The notes: generated by a model not told the origin, from the sequence alone. DNA of 64,000 nt from Sphingobacterium endophyticum (GCF_009733535.1 NZ_SMMI01000003.1:248001-312000), one strand, 5' to 3'; positions 47,301-56,300 are shown, counted from the first letter of the stretch. Made by a program: numbers and translations.

Positions 47301-47797
47301 ATTTCAAAGCCCTTGGTGCAAAGGTAGGTAAGGACATGAAAACTGTTGCTGCGGCGATCCAAGGATTTAATGCGGAGCAGATTCAACAGCTAGAGAGTAC
47401 CGGTACTATAGCATTAACTGGCACGGAATATGTAATTAGCAGCGAAGATGTCGAAATTATCGCAGAAGACGTTGAAGGATGGCAGGTTGCTAATCTTGGT
47501 AAATTAACAGTAGCCTTAGATGTACATATTACTGCGGCATTAAAGAGTGAGGGAATGGCTCGTGAGCTTATTAACCGTATCCAGAACTTGAGAAAAGAGA
47601 AGGGATTTGAAGTCACTGACCGCATAAATGTGACATTAAGTCAAAATACTGAAATTCAACAAGCTGTAGATAATAATTTCTCGTATATTTGTACGGAAAT
47701 TTTGGCCGACAAATTAAATTTCGATAGCGGACTGGCAAATGGAGAAACTATTGAAATTGACGGAGAGAATTTATTGCTATCAATAGATAAAATTTAA
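44384..47797 (+). CDS. ileS: Isoleucyl-tRNA synthetase, IleRS2 type with GXHH signature
   Basis: IleS charges tRNA-Ile and edits valine. The 1137-residue protein has the long form without a C-terminal zinc finger, fitting the IleRS2 (eukaryote-like) branch. The first signature reads GIHH at residues 54-57 (SANGMPGIHHVMART) in place of HIGH. The second signature KMSKR is intact in NGNKMSKRLGNG. The CP1 editing domain has TTTPWTLPGN and GADDFRVAKENG. The start is set at ATG 44384; a GTG lies one codon before. It heads an ileS-traR-lspA cluster and is preceded by a repeat field. Confidence 0.97.
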   Translation: MYKEYKQLNLSEVGKEVLKRWEANGIFAKSISNRPASKPYTFYEGPPSANGMPGIHHVMARTIKDIFCRYKTLKGYQVKRKGGWDTHGLPIELAVEKTLGITKEDIGKKISVKDYNDACRKEVMKYTDVWNDLTEKMGYWVDLEHPYITYENEYIETLWFLLKDLYKKGLLYKGYTIQPFSPAAGTGLSSHELNQPGTYKDVKDTTIVAEFRLDKQQIHPMMDRLVESPDEDVAFLAWTTTPWTLPGNSALTVGKNIDYVKIKTFNQYTGTAVSVILAKNLIPKHFKSEGQQVSFQDYKFGDKVIPWEIVEEFKGSEIEGLRYHQLMPYVTSEELLEKAFRVILGDFVTTEDGTGIVHTSPTYGADDFRVAKENGIPSIMVKDENGKEVPTVDRRGRFVKEITDFAGRFVKEEYYSDAERADKDFRPTDVLIAIKLKEKNKAFDVKKYEHTYPHCWRTDKPVLYYPLDSWFIRTTAVKEELVALNKTINWKPEATGSGRFGNWLENLVDWNLSRSRYWGTPLPIWRSEDENEEICIGSMPELKSYLESSLNSDVLSAEEKAINKSYLDKFGTEELDLHRPYVDHIVLVSDGGQKLFREPDLIDVWFDSGAMPYAQWGLDYEKLERGEALPFKDEYFTAFPADFIAEGVDQTRGWFFTLHAISTMVRGSIAFKNVVSNGLVLDKNGNKMSKRLGNGVDPFATIEQYSADATRWYMISNAAPWDNLKFNVEGLDEVRRKFFGTLYNTYAFFALYANIDKFSYAEPEIPIQQRPEIDRWIISLLNSLSKEVDEYYADYEPTKAARAIQNFVDEHLSNWYVRLCRRRFWKGEYSEDKISAYQTLYTCLDTISKLIAPISPFFADQLYLDLNAATKRENFESVHLADFPVYHTDLVDKALEERMALAQDISSLTLSLRKKTGINVRQPLSKILVPVLDSSFQEKVEKVKDLILSETNIKDIEFITDTTGIIKKKVKPNFKALGAKVGKDMKTVAAAIQGFNAEQIQQLESTGTIALTGTEYVISSEDVEIIAEDVEGWQVANLGKLTVALDVHITAALKSEGMARELINRIQNLRKEKGFEVTDRINVTLSQNTEIQQAVDNNFSYICTEILADKLNFDSGLANGETIEIDGENLLLSIDKI

Positions 47798-47800
47798 AGT

Positions 47801-48184
47801 ATGGGAAACACAGAGAAAACACGGTACAGTGATGCTGAATTACAGGAGTTTAAAGCAATAATTCTTGAGAAATTACGTATTGCAAGAGAAGAATTAACTT
47901 CGTTAACAACTTCTTTAAGCAATAGCAATGCTAATGGAACTGACGATACAGCAGGTACTTACAAAACATTAGAAGATGGATCGGCAACATTGGAGAAAGA
48001 ACAAATCAACCAATTAGCTGCCCGTCAAAAGAAATTCATTGACAATCTTGAAGCGGCATTAGTCCGTATTGAGAACAAAACTTACGGGATTTGTAGAGAA
48101 ACAGGTAAGTTAATCCAAAAGGAAAGATTGAAAGCAGTACCTCATACGACATTGAGTATTGAGGCTAAGAACAAACAATATTAA
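47801..48184 (+). CDS. TraR/DksA family protein with reduced zinc-finger cysteines
   Basis: This 127-residue helical protein has the C-terminal TraR/DksA pattern RIENKTYGICRETGKLI followed by KERLKAVPHTTLSIEAK. Only Cys98 of the usual four zinc-finger cysteines remains, as in other Bacteroidota homologs. A DDTA segment at about 48-51 may correspond to the coiled-coil tip acidic motif. It begins 3 bases after ileS and precedes lspA. It may bind RNA polymerase in the stringent response; this is inferred. Confidence 0.85.
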   Translation: MGNTEKTRYSDAELQEFKAIILEKLRIAREELTSLTTSLSNSNANGTDDTAGTYKTLEDGSATLEKEQINQLAARQKKFIDNLEAALVRIENKTYGICRETGKLIQKERLKAVPHTTLSIEAKNKQY

Positions 48185-48199
48185 GCACAAGATTAACTG

Positions 48200-48235
48200 A
48201 ATGGTCTTTGCAGGAAAACGCAAAGACCATTTTTA
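48200..48235 (+). terminator. Terminator between the TraR-like gene and lspA
   Basis: AATGGTCTTTGC (48200-48211) and GCAAAGACCATT (48220-48231) form a 12-bp stem, followed by TTTTATA. It lies just before the lspA start at 48242. Confidence 0.85.
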
Positions 48236-48241
48236 TATGCT

Positions 48242-48892
48242 ATGAAAGGATATACCAAGCCAATTCTACTTATTCTAATTATTTTAGTGGTTGACCAGAT
48301 TTCAAAATTCTGGGTTAAAATGAATATGACCATTGGTCAGGATTTCAAAGTTTTGGGAGATAAATTCCTAATCCATTTTATTGAAAACCCTGGAATGGCA
48401 TACGGAATGGAGTTTGGTGGGGAATATGGCAAGCTTTTTCTGAGTGTATTTAGAATTATTGCTGTAATGGGGATTGGTTATGGTCTTCATTATATGGTTA
48501 AGAACAAATACAATCGCGGCTTCATACTCAATGTCGCGTTAATATTTGCAGGTGCATTGGGGAATATCATTGACAGTGCTTTTTATGGTTTGATATTCAG
48601 CGAGAGTACTCCATTTTCAAAAGCTGTTTTATTCCCAGAAGGAGGTGGTTATGCTACCTTTCTACATGGAAAAGTGGTAGACATGCTATATTTTCCTTTG
48701 TTAAGTGGGACATTTCCAACATGGTTCCCGATCTGGGGAGGAGAAGAATTCTTATTCTTTCGCCCTGTTTTTAACATCGCTGACTCCGCAATTTCAGTTG
48801 GTGTATTTCTAATCCTTATTTTTCAGAAACGTTACTTTAAGGAAGAACATAACGAAAAAACAAATGTGAATAGTGAGATCATTGAAGATTAA
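48242..48892 (+). CDS. lspA: Lipoprotein signal peptidase
   Basis: LspA cleaves prolipoproteins after diacylglyceryl attachment. This inner-membrane aspartic protease of 216 residues has four helices, an ENPGMAYGM motif, and catalytic Asp111 (GNIIDSAFYG) and Asp181 (FNIADSAISVG). A longer extracytoplasmic loop between the aspartates is usual in Bacteroidota. Many likely substrates are encoded in this window. Confidence 0.96.
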   Translation: MKGYTKPILLILIILVVDQISKFWVKMNMTIGQDFKVLGDKFLIHFIENPGMAYGMEFGGEYGKLFLSVFRIIAVMGIGYGLHYMVKNKYNRGFILNVALIFAGALGNIIDSAFYGLIFSESTPFSKAVLFPEGGGYATFLHGKVVDMLYFPLLSGTFPTWFPIWGGEEFLFFRPVFNIADSAISVGVFLILIFQKRYFKEEHNEKTNVNSEIIED

Positions 48893-48957
48893 AACATTTG
48901 ATTCACAAAGTTATCTAATCTAAACAATCTCTTTTACCTTAATCCGTATATTTGGAC

Positions 48958-49908
48958 ATGAAAAATTTCCGAATCATATTTTCTATTGCCGCGATGGTCG
49001 CATTTTTAGTGGCTCCCAATTGGGCGATTTCACAAGTAAATCCAAAAAATTTAAAGAAGCATATCAAATATCTTTCTGCAGATAAAATGAAAGGAAGAGA
49101 AACAGGTATGCAAGGTTCATCAAAAGCAGCTGATTATGTTGAGAAATTCTTCAAAAAATACAAGCTAGAACCCAAAGGAGTGCAGGGATTTAGGCAAAGT
49201 TTTCCTGCCAAAATCACGAGAGTAAAAATCAGTAATGCTGAAAGAAAATCTGACAATATTATTGGGTTTTTGGATAATTCTGCGGAATATACCATTGTTA
49301 TCGGGGCACATTATGACCACTTAGGAACAGGTCATATCGGGGGTTCCAGAGATTCATTAGGAGTAGGAAAGATTCATAATGGTGCGGATGATAATGCCTC
49401 CGGAGTTGCAGGTTTGTTAGAATTAGCAAGGCATTATACATCCAATGATATTATAGAGCCATTCAATATACTATTTATAGGATTTGGGGCTGAGGAGTTA
49501 GGATTACTAGGTTCAAAGTATTTCACTGAAAACCCTACCATTCCCTTAAATTCCATTCAATGGATGCTAAATATGGATATGATTGGCAGATATAACCCAG
49601 ACAATGGGGTGGCAGTAATCGGTTACGGAACGAGCTCTGCATTTCCAAAGATATTCGAGGGAATAAGCAGCGACATCAAATTTAATTTGAGCCGTGATGG
49701 GAACGGAGGTTCAGACCAAACCTCTTTTTACCGGAAGAACATTCCTGTCCTATTCTTTCATACCGGCGGACATGATGATTATCACAAGCCTACTGATGAT
49801 GAAGAAAGAATCAATTACAAGGCTATGGAATCCATTCTGAAGCTTGAAATAGAAGTTTTAGACAATTCGATGAAACAGCCTAAAATGGATTTTCAATGGA
49901 CGAATTAA
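48958..49908 (+). CDS. M28 family metallopeptidase, secreted
   Basis: This exported zinc peptidase has 316 residues with a signal peptide (RIIFSIAAMVAFLVAPNWA). The M28 ligands appear in order: GAHYDHLG, HNGADDNASGVAG, GAEELGLLGS, NMDMIGRY and GGHDDYHKPTDD. It is shorter than the peptidase at 17104 and lacks the PA-like insert. The start is placed at ATG 48958; a TTG two codons earlier would be read otherwise. A TATATTTG box at 48947-48954 lies so close that the transcript could be nearly leaderless. Its end overlaps the next gene by 13 bases. Confidence 0.92.
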   Translation: MKNFRIIFSIAAMVAFLVAPNWAISQVNPKNLKKHIKYLSADKMKGRETGMQGSSKAADYVEKFFKKYKLEPKGVQGFRQSFPAKITRVKISNAERKSDNIIGFLDNSAEYTIVIGAHYDHLGTGHIGGSRDSLGVGKIHNGADDNASGVAGLLELARHYTSNDIIEPFNILFIGFGAEELGLLGSKYFTENPTIPLNSIQWMLNMDMIGRYNPDNGVAVIGYGTSSAFPKIFEGISSDIKFNLSRDGNGGSDQTSFYRKNIPVLFFHTGGHDDYHKPTDDEERINYKAMESILKLEIEVLDNSMKQPKMDFQWTN

Positions 49909-50825
49909 AGAATTCAAGGCGGGTCATAATCACTGGTTCGAATGGTTTCTTAGGTCAGAAATTGACAGATATGCTTGTTGAAAAGCAACAGGTTCAATTG
50001 TGCTGTACCTCGCAGGGGCCGAATAGAAATCCAAATACAAAGGGATACGAATTTGTACAGTTGGATTTGTTAGATACTGAAGGGTTAAGCAGCCTTATCG
50101 ACAGTTTTCAACCGACACATATTGTTCATACAGCTGCAATAACGAGCGTGGAAATTTGCGAGCAGGAACCCGAGAAGTGCAAAAAATTAAACATAGATGT
50201 CGTCAGCACGATCGCAGAACTTTGTCGATCCAGAGATATTCATCTTACCTTTCTATCCACAGATTTTGTTTTTGATGGCAAAAATGGGCCCTATGATGAG
50301 CTTTCACCCAGCAACCCTTGCAATGCCTACGGTCAAAGCAAATTAATGGCAGAACGAGCTATCCATGATTCCGGATGCAAGGCAGCCATTCTAAGAACGA
50401 TTTTAGTATATGGGATTATTGCCGACAAAAACAGGTCCAATCTAGTCCTATGGGCAAAATCCAAGTTGGAAGCAAAGGAAGCAATAAAAGTAGTATCAGA
50501 TCAATGGCGAATGCCAACTTGGGTAGATGATCTTGCTAAAGCTTGTATTCTTTCCATAGAAAAAAATGCGACTGGCATCTATCATATTTCAAGCGATAAA
50601 ATGTTCAGTATTCAAGAAGCTGTAGAAGAAGTGGCAGCATTCTGGGACCTTGACAAAACATTAATCACAGCCATACGAGCTGAAGAAATAGGACAGGCAG
50701 AAAACCGACCACAAAGGACCGGGTTTATCCTTAAGAAAGCGAAGGATGAATTAGGCTTTCAACCAACAACTTTTCTAGAATCCCTAGCATATATCGATCA
50801 ACAATTTAAATACTATAGAAAATAA
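49896..50825 (+). CDS. RmlD-like NAD(P)-dependent sugar-nucleotide reductase
   Basis: This Rossmann-fold enzyme of the extended SDR/RmlD family has 309 residues. The dinucleotide motif is GSNGFLGQ at 14-21, STDFVFDG lies at 121-128, and the catalytic pair Tyr145-Lys149 is in YGQSK. It resembles dTDP-4-dehydrorhamnose reductase, but no other rml gene is nearby. It overlaps the upstream peptidase gene and is followed after 2 bases by a thioesterase. Confidence 0.9.
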   Translation: MDELKNSRRVIITGSNGFLGQKLTDMLVEKQQVQLCCTSQGPNRNPNTKGYEFVQLDLLDTEGLSSLIDSFQPTHIVHTAAITSVEICEQEPEKCKKLNIDVVSTIAELCRSRDIHLTFLSTDFVFDGKNGPYDELSPSNPCNAYGQSKLMAERAIHDSGCKAAILRTILVYGIIADKNRSNLVLWAKSKLEAKEAIKVVSDQWRMPTWVDDLAKACILSIEKNATGIYHISSDKMFSIQEAVEEVAAFWDLDKTLITAIRAEEIGQAENRPQRTGFILKKAKDELGFQPTTFLESLAYIDQQFKYYRK

Positions 50826-50827
50826 TT

Positions 50828-51355
50828 ATGCAAGAAAAATTCGCAAGAGAATCCTATACGGTGATGAACGAGCTCGTTCTACCAAATGATACCAATACAT
50901 TTGGAAATTTAATGGGAGGAAGGCTATTATACTGGATGGATATCTGTTCAGCCATGGCTGCGCAAAAGCATTGCAAGAATCAAGTGGTTACGGTATCTGT
51001 TGACAATGTATCATTCAAACGTTCCATTAAACTTGGGGAGGTTGTGACGATCGAGGCACAAGTTACCAGAGCATTCAATACATCAGTTGAAGTAAGAATG
51101 GAAATATTTGCGCAGAATTTACCGCAGGGAACAAAAGTAAAATCAAATGAAGCTTATTATACATTTGTTTCCATCGATGAAGAAAACAAGCCAAAGGCTA
51201 TACCTAAATTAATTCCTGAGACTGACAAGGAAAAAACCTTATTTGAAGAGGCATTAAGGAGGAGAGAATTAAGATTATTGTTAGGTGGAAAATTAAAACC
51301 TGAGAATGCAACTGAAATCAAAAACTTGGTGAGTCTTTTTGAGCACAAAAGCTAA
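50828..51355 (+). CDS. Acyl-CoA thioesterase (hotdog fold)
   Basis: This 175-residue cytoplasmic enzyme hydrolyses acyl-CoA. The single hotdog domain has NTFGNLMGGRLLYWMDICSA, then VTVSVDNVSFKRSIKLGE, the pattern of YciA/ACOT-type thioesterases, with Asn/Asp near residues 20-37 for catalysis. The C-terminal 40 residues are a charged extension. The gene closes a small operon, with a hairpin at 51371-51396. Confidence 0.92.
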   Translation: MQEKFARESYTVMNELVLPNDTNTFGNLMGGRLLYWMDICSAMAAQKHCKNQVVTVSVDNVSFKRSIKLGEVVTIEAQVTRAFNTSVEVRMEIFAQNLPQGTKVKSNEAYYTFVSIDEENKPKAIPKLIPETDKEKTLFEEALRRRELRLLLGGKLKPENATEIKNLVSLFEHKS

Positions 51356-51370
51356 TTAAAGTATATGGAG

Positions 51371-51396
51371 CCTATCCTCGTATTATTCAGGATAGG
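51371..51396. terminator. Hairpin between the convergent thioesterase and histidine kinase genes
   Basis: CCTATCCT (51371-51378) and AGGATAGG (51389-51396) form an 8-bp stem followed by ATATTTTATG. It overlaps the last codons of the kinase gene on the minus strand. Confidence 0.65.
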
Positions 51397-54300
51397 ATAT
51401 TTTATGATGAGCGGGTAAATTAATGACTACTTTGGTCGTAAATTCCTCTCCGATTAATTGTTCAATTTGCAGAGATGCAATTGGATCCTTTAAATTACTA
51501 TTGATAATATGGATTCTTTCCCTTACTCCTTTTATACCAAAAGAGGTTGTTTTGAACGATGAAGATTTAACACTTGAAGAATCCTTAAATCCTACTCCAT
51601 TATCTAAAATCTCAATAATAATTTTATTTTCATCTTCAGAGATTTTCAATCGTATACATCCTTTTTTATCTTTCAAATGACGTACGCCATGATGAACTGC
51701 ATTTTCTACCATGGGCTGGATAAGCATAGATGGGATCTTGATATGATCATCGACCAATCCCTTTTGAATATTCATTTCAAAATCAAAAGCATGATTAAAA
51801 CGTTCCTGTTCAAGTTCTAAATAAAGCTTTAATAGTTGGATTTCAGACTTTAGTCCCACTGTAGAAAATTGAGAATTTTCAAGTACCAATCGGCTTATAC
51901 TTGCAAACTTTTGAATTAATCGACTTGCACTTTTGCTGTCACTTTCGACAACATAAGCTTCAATGGAATTCAAAACATTAAAGATAAAATGCGGATTCAT
52001 TTGCGATCTTATCGCCTTCAACTCGCTCTCATAGAGTTTCTGTTTATAATTATTTTCCATCCGCTCCTGCTTTTCCCTTTCTATATCTGCTGCCTGTTCT
52101 TTTATTTTTATAGCATTCCTAGATAATTCTTCTTTTAATTTCTCATTATAATCTACTTGAAGTTTATTGATGTTTTTATGTTCGCGAATCCTGTACAGAA
52201 AGAACAAGATAATGGCTGCAAGAAACAGGATAACTAATAATATTTTGAACCAAATTGTGGCATACCAGTGTGATGCCAGATTAATATGGACTGAACTTAT
52301 TTTGGGTGACCAATTTCCAAACTGGTCCCTCACACGTACCTTAAACTCATACCTTCCACCATCTAAATTATTATATAATGCGAGCTGTTCGGAAGAACTT
52401 TTCACCCAGCTATTGTCAAACCCTACTAGCTGATATTCAAAATCCAGGCCTTGCCTAGTGAGCTGTTCAACGACAGCAAAGTGGAAGGAAAAATTATTAT
52501 CATCTGGTTTGAGTTTAATTTCATTTTTAAAGAGTTCAAAGGACCTATCCTGGTGATGAACAAAAAACTTATTGATTAATACGTTGATTTCTGGTGATTT
52601 GTCAGAATGAAAAGTTGGTAACTCTCCTTTTATCAAGCCATTTTCAGTACACCAAATGACTTCATGATCATTCAGATAAAAATTATACGTATTGATATTT
52701 GCAGGAGGATAAATCCCTTCCGATTTATTTAAATGAATAAATACTTTTGAGTTTGGATCGAACAGCATAGTACCATCCAGAGCCTGGATCCAGAATAATC
52801 CATTTTTATCTGCTGTAATTTGAATAGGATAAAGCCAAGGATAGATATTTTGGTCAGCATACTGAATGAATTGATAGGATTTTCCATTAGGTTTGATTTC
52901 ACCTATTCCGGAATTTGAATTACTAAACCAAAATCTTTTCTCTTTATCCAGGTAAAAGGTAAATACTGTATTCGATTGAACCGTATTTGCCGATGATTGC
53001 TGTTGGGCGAATTGTTTAAATTTTGGAGTTCCTTTTTCTTCCAATAATACTATTCCATAGCCATCCATTCCTAACCAAATATCACCTTGTCCATCTTTTC
53101 CAAGCGTGATTATTTTATGATCTGGAAGTCCATCATTTACAGAAAATAATTCAATGGATTTAGTGGACATATGGTATTTATATAACCCTGAATTCCAAGA
53201 TCCAATCCACAGAATTTCTTCAGAGTTTAGGCTGTCCAATATCACAGAATTACAATCTGCATTTCGGAAGTTAAAATCATTACCTTTAATTTCTAAAGGT
53301 TTAAGGCCGTTTATTGGATTTCTAAATTCATATACACCTTTGTCAATGGTAGAAAAATAGATTACGGAGGGAGTTGTATTAATAGAACCGATATTTAAAT
53401 TCTGAAGGGAGAAGGAAGATTTTCGTTTTGTTAAGGAGCTTTCCATCTCGCCAAAATTCTTTTTGGTCCAATACCAGGTTTTATTATTCCATTTAAAAAG
53501 TTCGATAATTGGGTCTTCAGAGTTGTCAGCGATGAGTGTATTCACCTGATTTAATTTTTGCGAATAGAAAAACAATCCAGAAGATGTAGCAACCCAATAT
53601 CCATTTGCTACGGGACAAATAGCGTGTATTCGGGAAGGTTTTGGTAGTTCAGGCATTAAATCATCCCAAGAAATATGTTCTAAGGTTTTCAACTCTGGTT
53701 CGTAAGCATACAATCCATTCAGTATATGCCCGATTAAAATCTTATTTTCGGATGGCCAAAAGGTATTACAGCTGATAAAATTGTCATAATAATCCATATT
53801 TTTTTCCCAACCTAACAATGATGTTTTTAAGTCAGAAAAATCATATTTAGCAGAAATGAGGTCATGGTCATAGTAGCCAGCATAAAATCGATCTGGTCGA
53901 AAAATAAAACCATCCACTGCATTTTCACCAGTATTTGCAAGGTCGATCTGTTGTGCCGAATTGTTTTCAGGGTTATAACGAATAAGCCCGTCATACCTTG
54001 TCCCCAACCAGATATTTCCGAGAGAATCTTCTTTCAAGCTAAAAATTGTGAGGTAATTGTCCGATTTTATTCTAGGCATAACTACCTGTTTGGTTTCACC
54101 AGTTTCTGGATTTAGAGCTTGCAGGTCTGTTTCTTGTCCTGAAAAATAGATTATCCCAGATTTAGAAACGATAACATCGTAAAGCGAGTTTTTTACAAGC
54201 CCGGATTGGCTAATTTTTGCGTGGTAGGATTTTAGGTTTTTACCATTGGGTTTGGTTCTATCATAGCAGATTAATCCATTGTTTTGGGTTGTGATCCAAA

Positions 54301-54583
54301 TCCTATTCTGAGGGTCAATAGCAATGCTTCCGAGATAATTTGTCATTCCTTCGGACTCGCCTTCGAATTTTACATCAGTAAATTTTTGTCCATCAAAATA
54401 TGACAGACCTCTTTTGCTAGTTATCCAGATCAACCCATTCCGATCTTCAGCTAATCCTGCGATTTCATTGCTTGCCAATCCATCTTTTTCCGTAAAATGC
54501 AGGAAGTTATAGATCTTCTTTTGGGCATGAACATGATGAACGAATAAACTTAAAGCAAGGATTAAAATGAATACAATCCTCAA
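51383..54583 (-). CDS. Two-component regulator propeller sensor histidine kinase (LytS type)
   Basis: This 1066-residue sensor has a signal peptide (residues 1-20), a large extracytoplasmic region of reg_prop blades (for example DRNGLIWITSKRGLSYFDG and EDSLGNIWLGTRYDGLIRYN) forming two propellers to about residue 670, then a Y_Y_Y domain. One helix follows (about 773-795) and a coiled coil, then the His_kinase domain with His865 in MNPHFIFN. The ATP site has VENAVHHG and DNGVGF (near 994). Its gene is preceded by that of a LytTR response regulator 11 bases upstream, and they form one operon. Confidence 0.95.
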   Translation of the reverse strand: MRIVFILILALSLFVHHVHAQKKIYNFLHFTEKDGLASNEIAGLAEDRNGLIWITSKRGLSYFDGQKFTDVKFEGESEGMTNYLGSIAIDPQNRIWITTQNNGLICYDRTKPNGKNLKSYHAKISQSGLVKNSLYDVIVSKSGIIYFSGQETDLQALNPETGETKQVVMPRIKSDNYLTIFSLKEDSLGNIWLGTRYDGLIRYNPENNSAQQIDLANTGENAVDGFIFRPDRFYAGYYDHDLISAKYDFSDLKTSLLGWEKNMDYYDNFISCNTFWPSENKILIGHILNGLYAYEPELKTLEHISWDDLMPELPKPSRIHAICPVANGYWVATSSGLFFYSQKLNQVNTLIADNSEDPIIELFKWNNKTWYWTKKNFGEMESSLTKRKSSFSLQNLNIGSINTTPSVIYFSTIDKGVYEFRNPINGLKPLEIKGNDFNFRNADCNSVILDSLNSEEILWIGSWNSGLYKYHMSTKSIELFSVNDGLPDHKIITLGKDGQGDIWLGMDGYGIVLLEEKGTPKFKQFAQQQSSANTVQSNTVFTFYLDKEKRFWFSNSNSGIGEIKPNGKSYQFIQYADQNIYPWLYPIQITADKNGLFWIQALDGTMLFDPNSKVFIHLNKSEGIYPPANINTYNFYLNDHEVIWCTENGLIKGELPTFHSDKSPEINVLINKFFVHHQDRSFELFKNEIKLKPDDNNFSFHFAVVEQLTRQGLDFEYQLVGFDNSWVKSSSEQLALYNNLDGGRYEFKVRVRDQFGNWSPKISSVHINLASHWYATIWFKILLVILFLAAIILFFLYRIREHKNINKLQVDYNEKLKEELSRNAIKIKEQAADIEREKQERMENNYKQKLYESELKAIRSQMNPHFIFNVLNSIEAYVVESDSKSASRLIQKFASISRLVLENSQFSTVGLKSEIQLLKLYLELEQERFNHAFDFEMNIQKGLVDDHIKIPSMLIQPMVENAVHHGVRHLKDKKGCIRLKISEDENKIIIEILDNGVGFKDSSSVKSSSFKTTSFGIKGVRERIHIINSNLKDPIASLQIEQLIGEEFTTKVVINLPAHHKISYPE

Positions 54584-54594
54584 TGTAGTACAAT

Positions 54595-55332
54595 TTAGAA
54601 TGTGGAAAATAACCTATCCATTAACTGCTTTTTCTTACTTGGGGAGACTTCGATTTCCGAACCATCCAGCATCTCTACAGTCCCACCCTCACCTTTTCTA
54701 TATTTAACGATATAATCAAGATTTACGATTACACTTCTATTGATTCTTAACAGCTGTGTGTTTTCTAATAACAACTCAAATTCTTTTAATGTTCTGGAAA
54801 CAATAATTTTTGAGAGGTTGCTGAGATAAAAAATGCTATAATTACTCATAGCCTCCACCCGAAGAATGTCATCCCTTTTCACCAAGTGTATTCCTTCAGC
54901 AGTTGGAAGAGCGATTCTGGCCATATTAGGACGGGATTCAATTAAGTCTACCTTTTTCAGTTTTTCTTTTTGAGTAATTCTGTTTTGAAGCTTTCGGATT
55001 GCTAACTCTAGTTCCTCATTGTTAACAGGTTTTAATAAATAGTCAAGCGCGTTTGCCTTCAGGGCATCAAGCGTATAGATGTTATATGCTGTTACAAAAA
55101 TAACCTCAAAATCAAATTGTCCGATTTTTTCCAAAAATTCAAATCCATTCATGAAAGGCATTTCCACATCTAAAAACAGAACATCAGCTTCAATGTTAGG
55201 AATTTGTTTTAAGGCCTCCTGAGGATCATTAAATACCGCAGCAACTAACAAGAACTCCTGGAACTCTTGCAATTTATGCTGTAACAATCCGCTACCACGG
55301 ATTTCATCGTCCAAAATGATTGCCTTTATCAT
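54595..55332 (-). CDS. LytTR family response regulator
   Basis: This 245-residue response regulator has a receiver domain with DDE at 8-10, phospho-acceptor Asp55 in VLFLDVEMPFMNG, and a KPVNNEE switch lysine near 103. The LytTR DNA-binding domain covers about residues 140-240 (LRVEAMSNYSIFYLSNLSK and LLRINRSVIVNLDYIVKYRK). It is the first gene of a two-gene operon with the propeller kinase. Target promoters are unknown. Confidence 0.95.
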   Translation of the reverse strand: MIKAIILDDEIRGSGLLQHKLQEFQEFLLVAAVFNDPQEALKQIPNIEADVLFLDVEMPFMNGFEFLEKIGQFDFEVIFVTAYNIYTLDALKANALDYLLKPVNNEELELAIRKLQNRITQKEKLKKVDLIESRPNMARIALPTAEGIHLVKRDDILRVEAMSNYSIFYLSNLSKIIVSRTLKEFELLLENTQLLRINRSVIVNLDYIVKYRKGEGGTVEMLDGSEIEVSPSKKKQLMDRLFSTF

Positions 55333-55461
55333 TTGCTGAATAATTGGTTATAAATAGCACTTGCTAATATAAAGTTATTTTAATTTTTTGAATTAACCCT
55401 GAAGAATGAGTAAAGGCAGGTTTTAAGGAGATGAAATAAGGGTGTAAATGAGGCAATAAAA

Positions 55462-55485
55462 AAAACTCTCCTGTTGGAGAGTTTT
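55462..55485 (-). terminator. Terminator after the EVE-domain gene
   Basis: AAAACTCTCC (55462-55471) and GGAGAGTTTT (55476-55485) form a 10-bp stem with a TGTT loop; the minus strand continues into TTTTTATTGCC. Confidence 0.88.
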
Positions 55486-55493
55486 AATCACTT

Positions 55494-55901
55494 TTAAGAA
55501 TTTCCAAGTTCGACAATTCTATCGAATTCTTCTTGTTTTAAAGGCATGACTGACAGCCTTCCTTGTCTTACTAGGGCAATATCTTGTAATAAGGGATCCG
55601 CTTTAATTGTTTCCAATGTTACCGGATGTTTAAAAGTTTCCACAGGAGCTAAATCAACTACAACCCAACGTTCATCCTCAGTAGTAGGATCTTGATAGAA
55701 TTCCTTTACAACTTTAGCCATCCCCACAACTTCCTTTCCTTCATTGCTATGATAAAAGAGGACTAAATCTCCTTTTTTCATAGCTTTTAAGTTGTTTCTT
55801 GCTTGGTAATTTCTTACACCGTCCCAAAAAGTTTCGCCGTCCTTATTAAACTTTTCCCAGCTATACTTAAATGGCTCTGACTTCACTAAAAAATATTCCA
55901 T
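55494..55901 (-). CDS. EVE domain protein
   Basis: This 135-residue protein consists of a single EVE (PUA-like) domain: YFLVKSEPFKYSWEKFNKDG, FWDGVRNYQARNNLKAMKKG, DLVLFYHSNEGKEVVGMAKV and a C-terminal ALVRQGRLSVMPLKQEEFD. EVE domains bind modified bases in RNA or DNA. It is encoded last in a helicase-gldC gene string, 46 bases after gldC. Confidence 0.93.
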   Translation of the reverse strand: MEYFLVKSEPFKYSWEKFNKDGETFWDGVRNYQARNNLKAMKKGDLVLFYHSNEGKEVVGMAKVVKEFYQDPTTEDERWVVVDLAPVETFKHPVTLETIKADPLLQDIALVRQGRLSVMPLKQEEFDRIVELGNS

Positions 55902-55947
55902 TTATGCTTTCAATTTCGTCAAAATCAATTGACAGATTTTTGTTTAA

Positions 55948-56298
55948 TTAATTCTGTTGCTCCAAAATATCCATTTTGTCCGCATAATGCGCACAATAGT
56001 CTCGAAGGTCAGCAATAACTTTTTCAGCCATTGGATCACCACCTGAGGAACGTAAAAAAGAGTCACCTAATGTTTGAAGGGTCTCATAGAAAAACCTTTT
56101 CATTTCATCATAAGGCATATCTTTCGTCCACAGATCGATTCTTAATGAATTTTTATATTGCGCATCCCATAGAGCCAGGAATAATGCTTTAGCTGGAAGC
56201 TCCTCTGTTTTTTCACCATCCGTTGATGACCATTGAATTGTTTCAGGAACATTCTTATCATCTAATTCAATTTGAAGCTTGATTTCTGCTTTCTTCAT
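55948..56298 (-). CDS. gldC: Gliding motility protein GldC
   Basis: This 116-residue protein matches GldC: MKKAEIKLQIELDDKNVPE, KALFLALWDAQYKNSLRIDL, WTKDMPYDEMKRFFYETLQT and MAEKVIADLRDYCAHYADKM. The start is set at 56298, because a longer frame would run through the whole overlap with the small membrane protein gene. GldC is widespread in Bacteroidota including non-gliding species; no other gld gene is in the window. Confidence 0.9.
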   Translation of the reverse strand: MKKAEIKLQIELDDKNVPETIQWSSTDGEKTEELPAKALFLALWDAQYKNSLRIDLWTKDMPYDEMKRFFYETLQTLGDSFLRSSGGDPMAEKVIADLRDYCAHYADKMDILEQQN

Positions 56299-56300
56299 AT

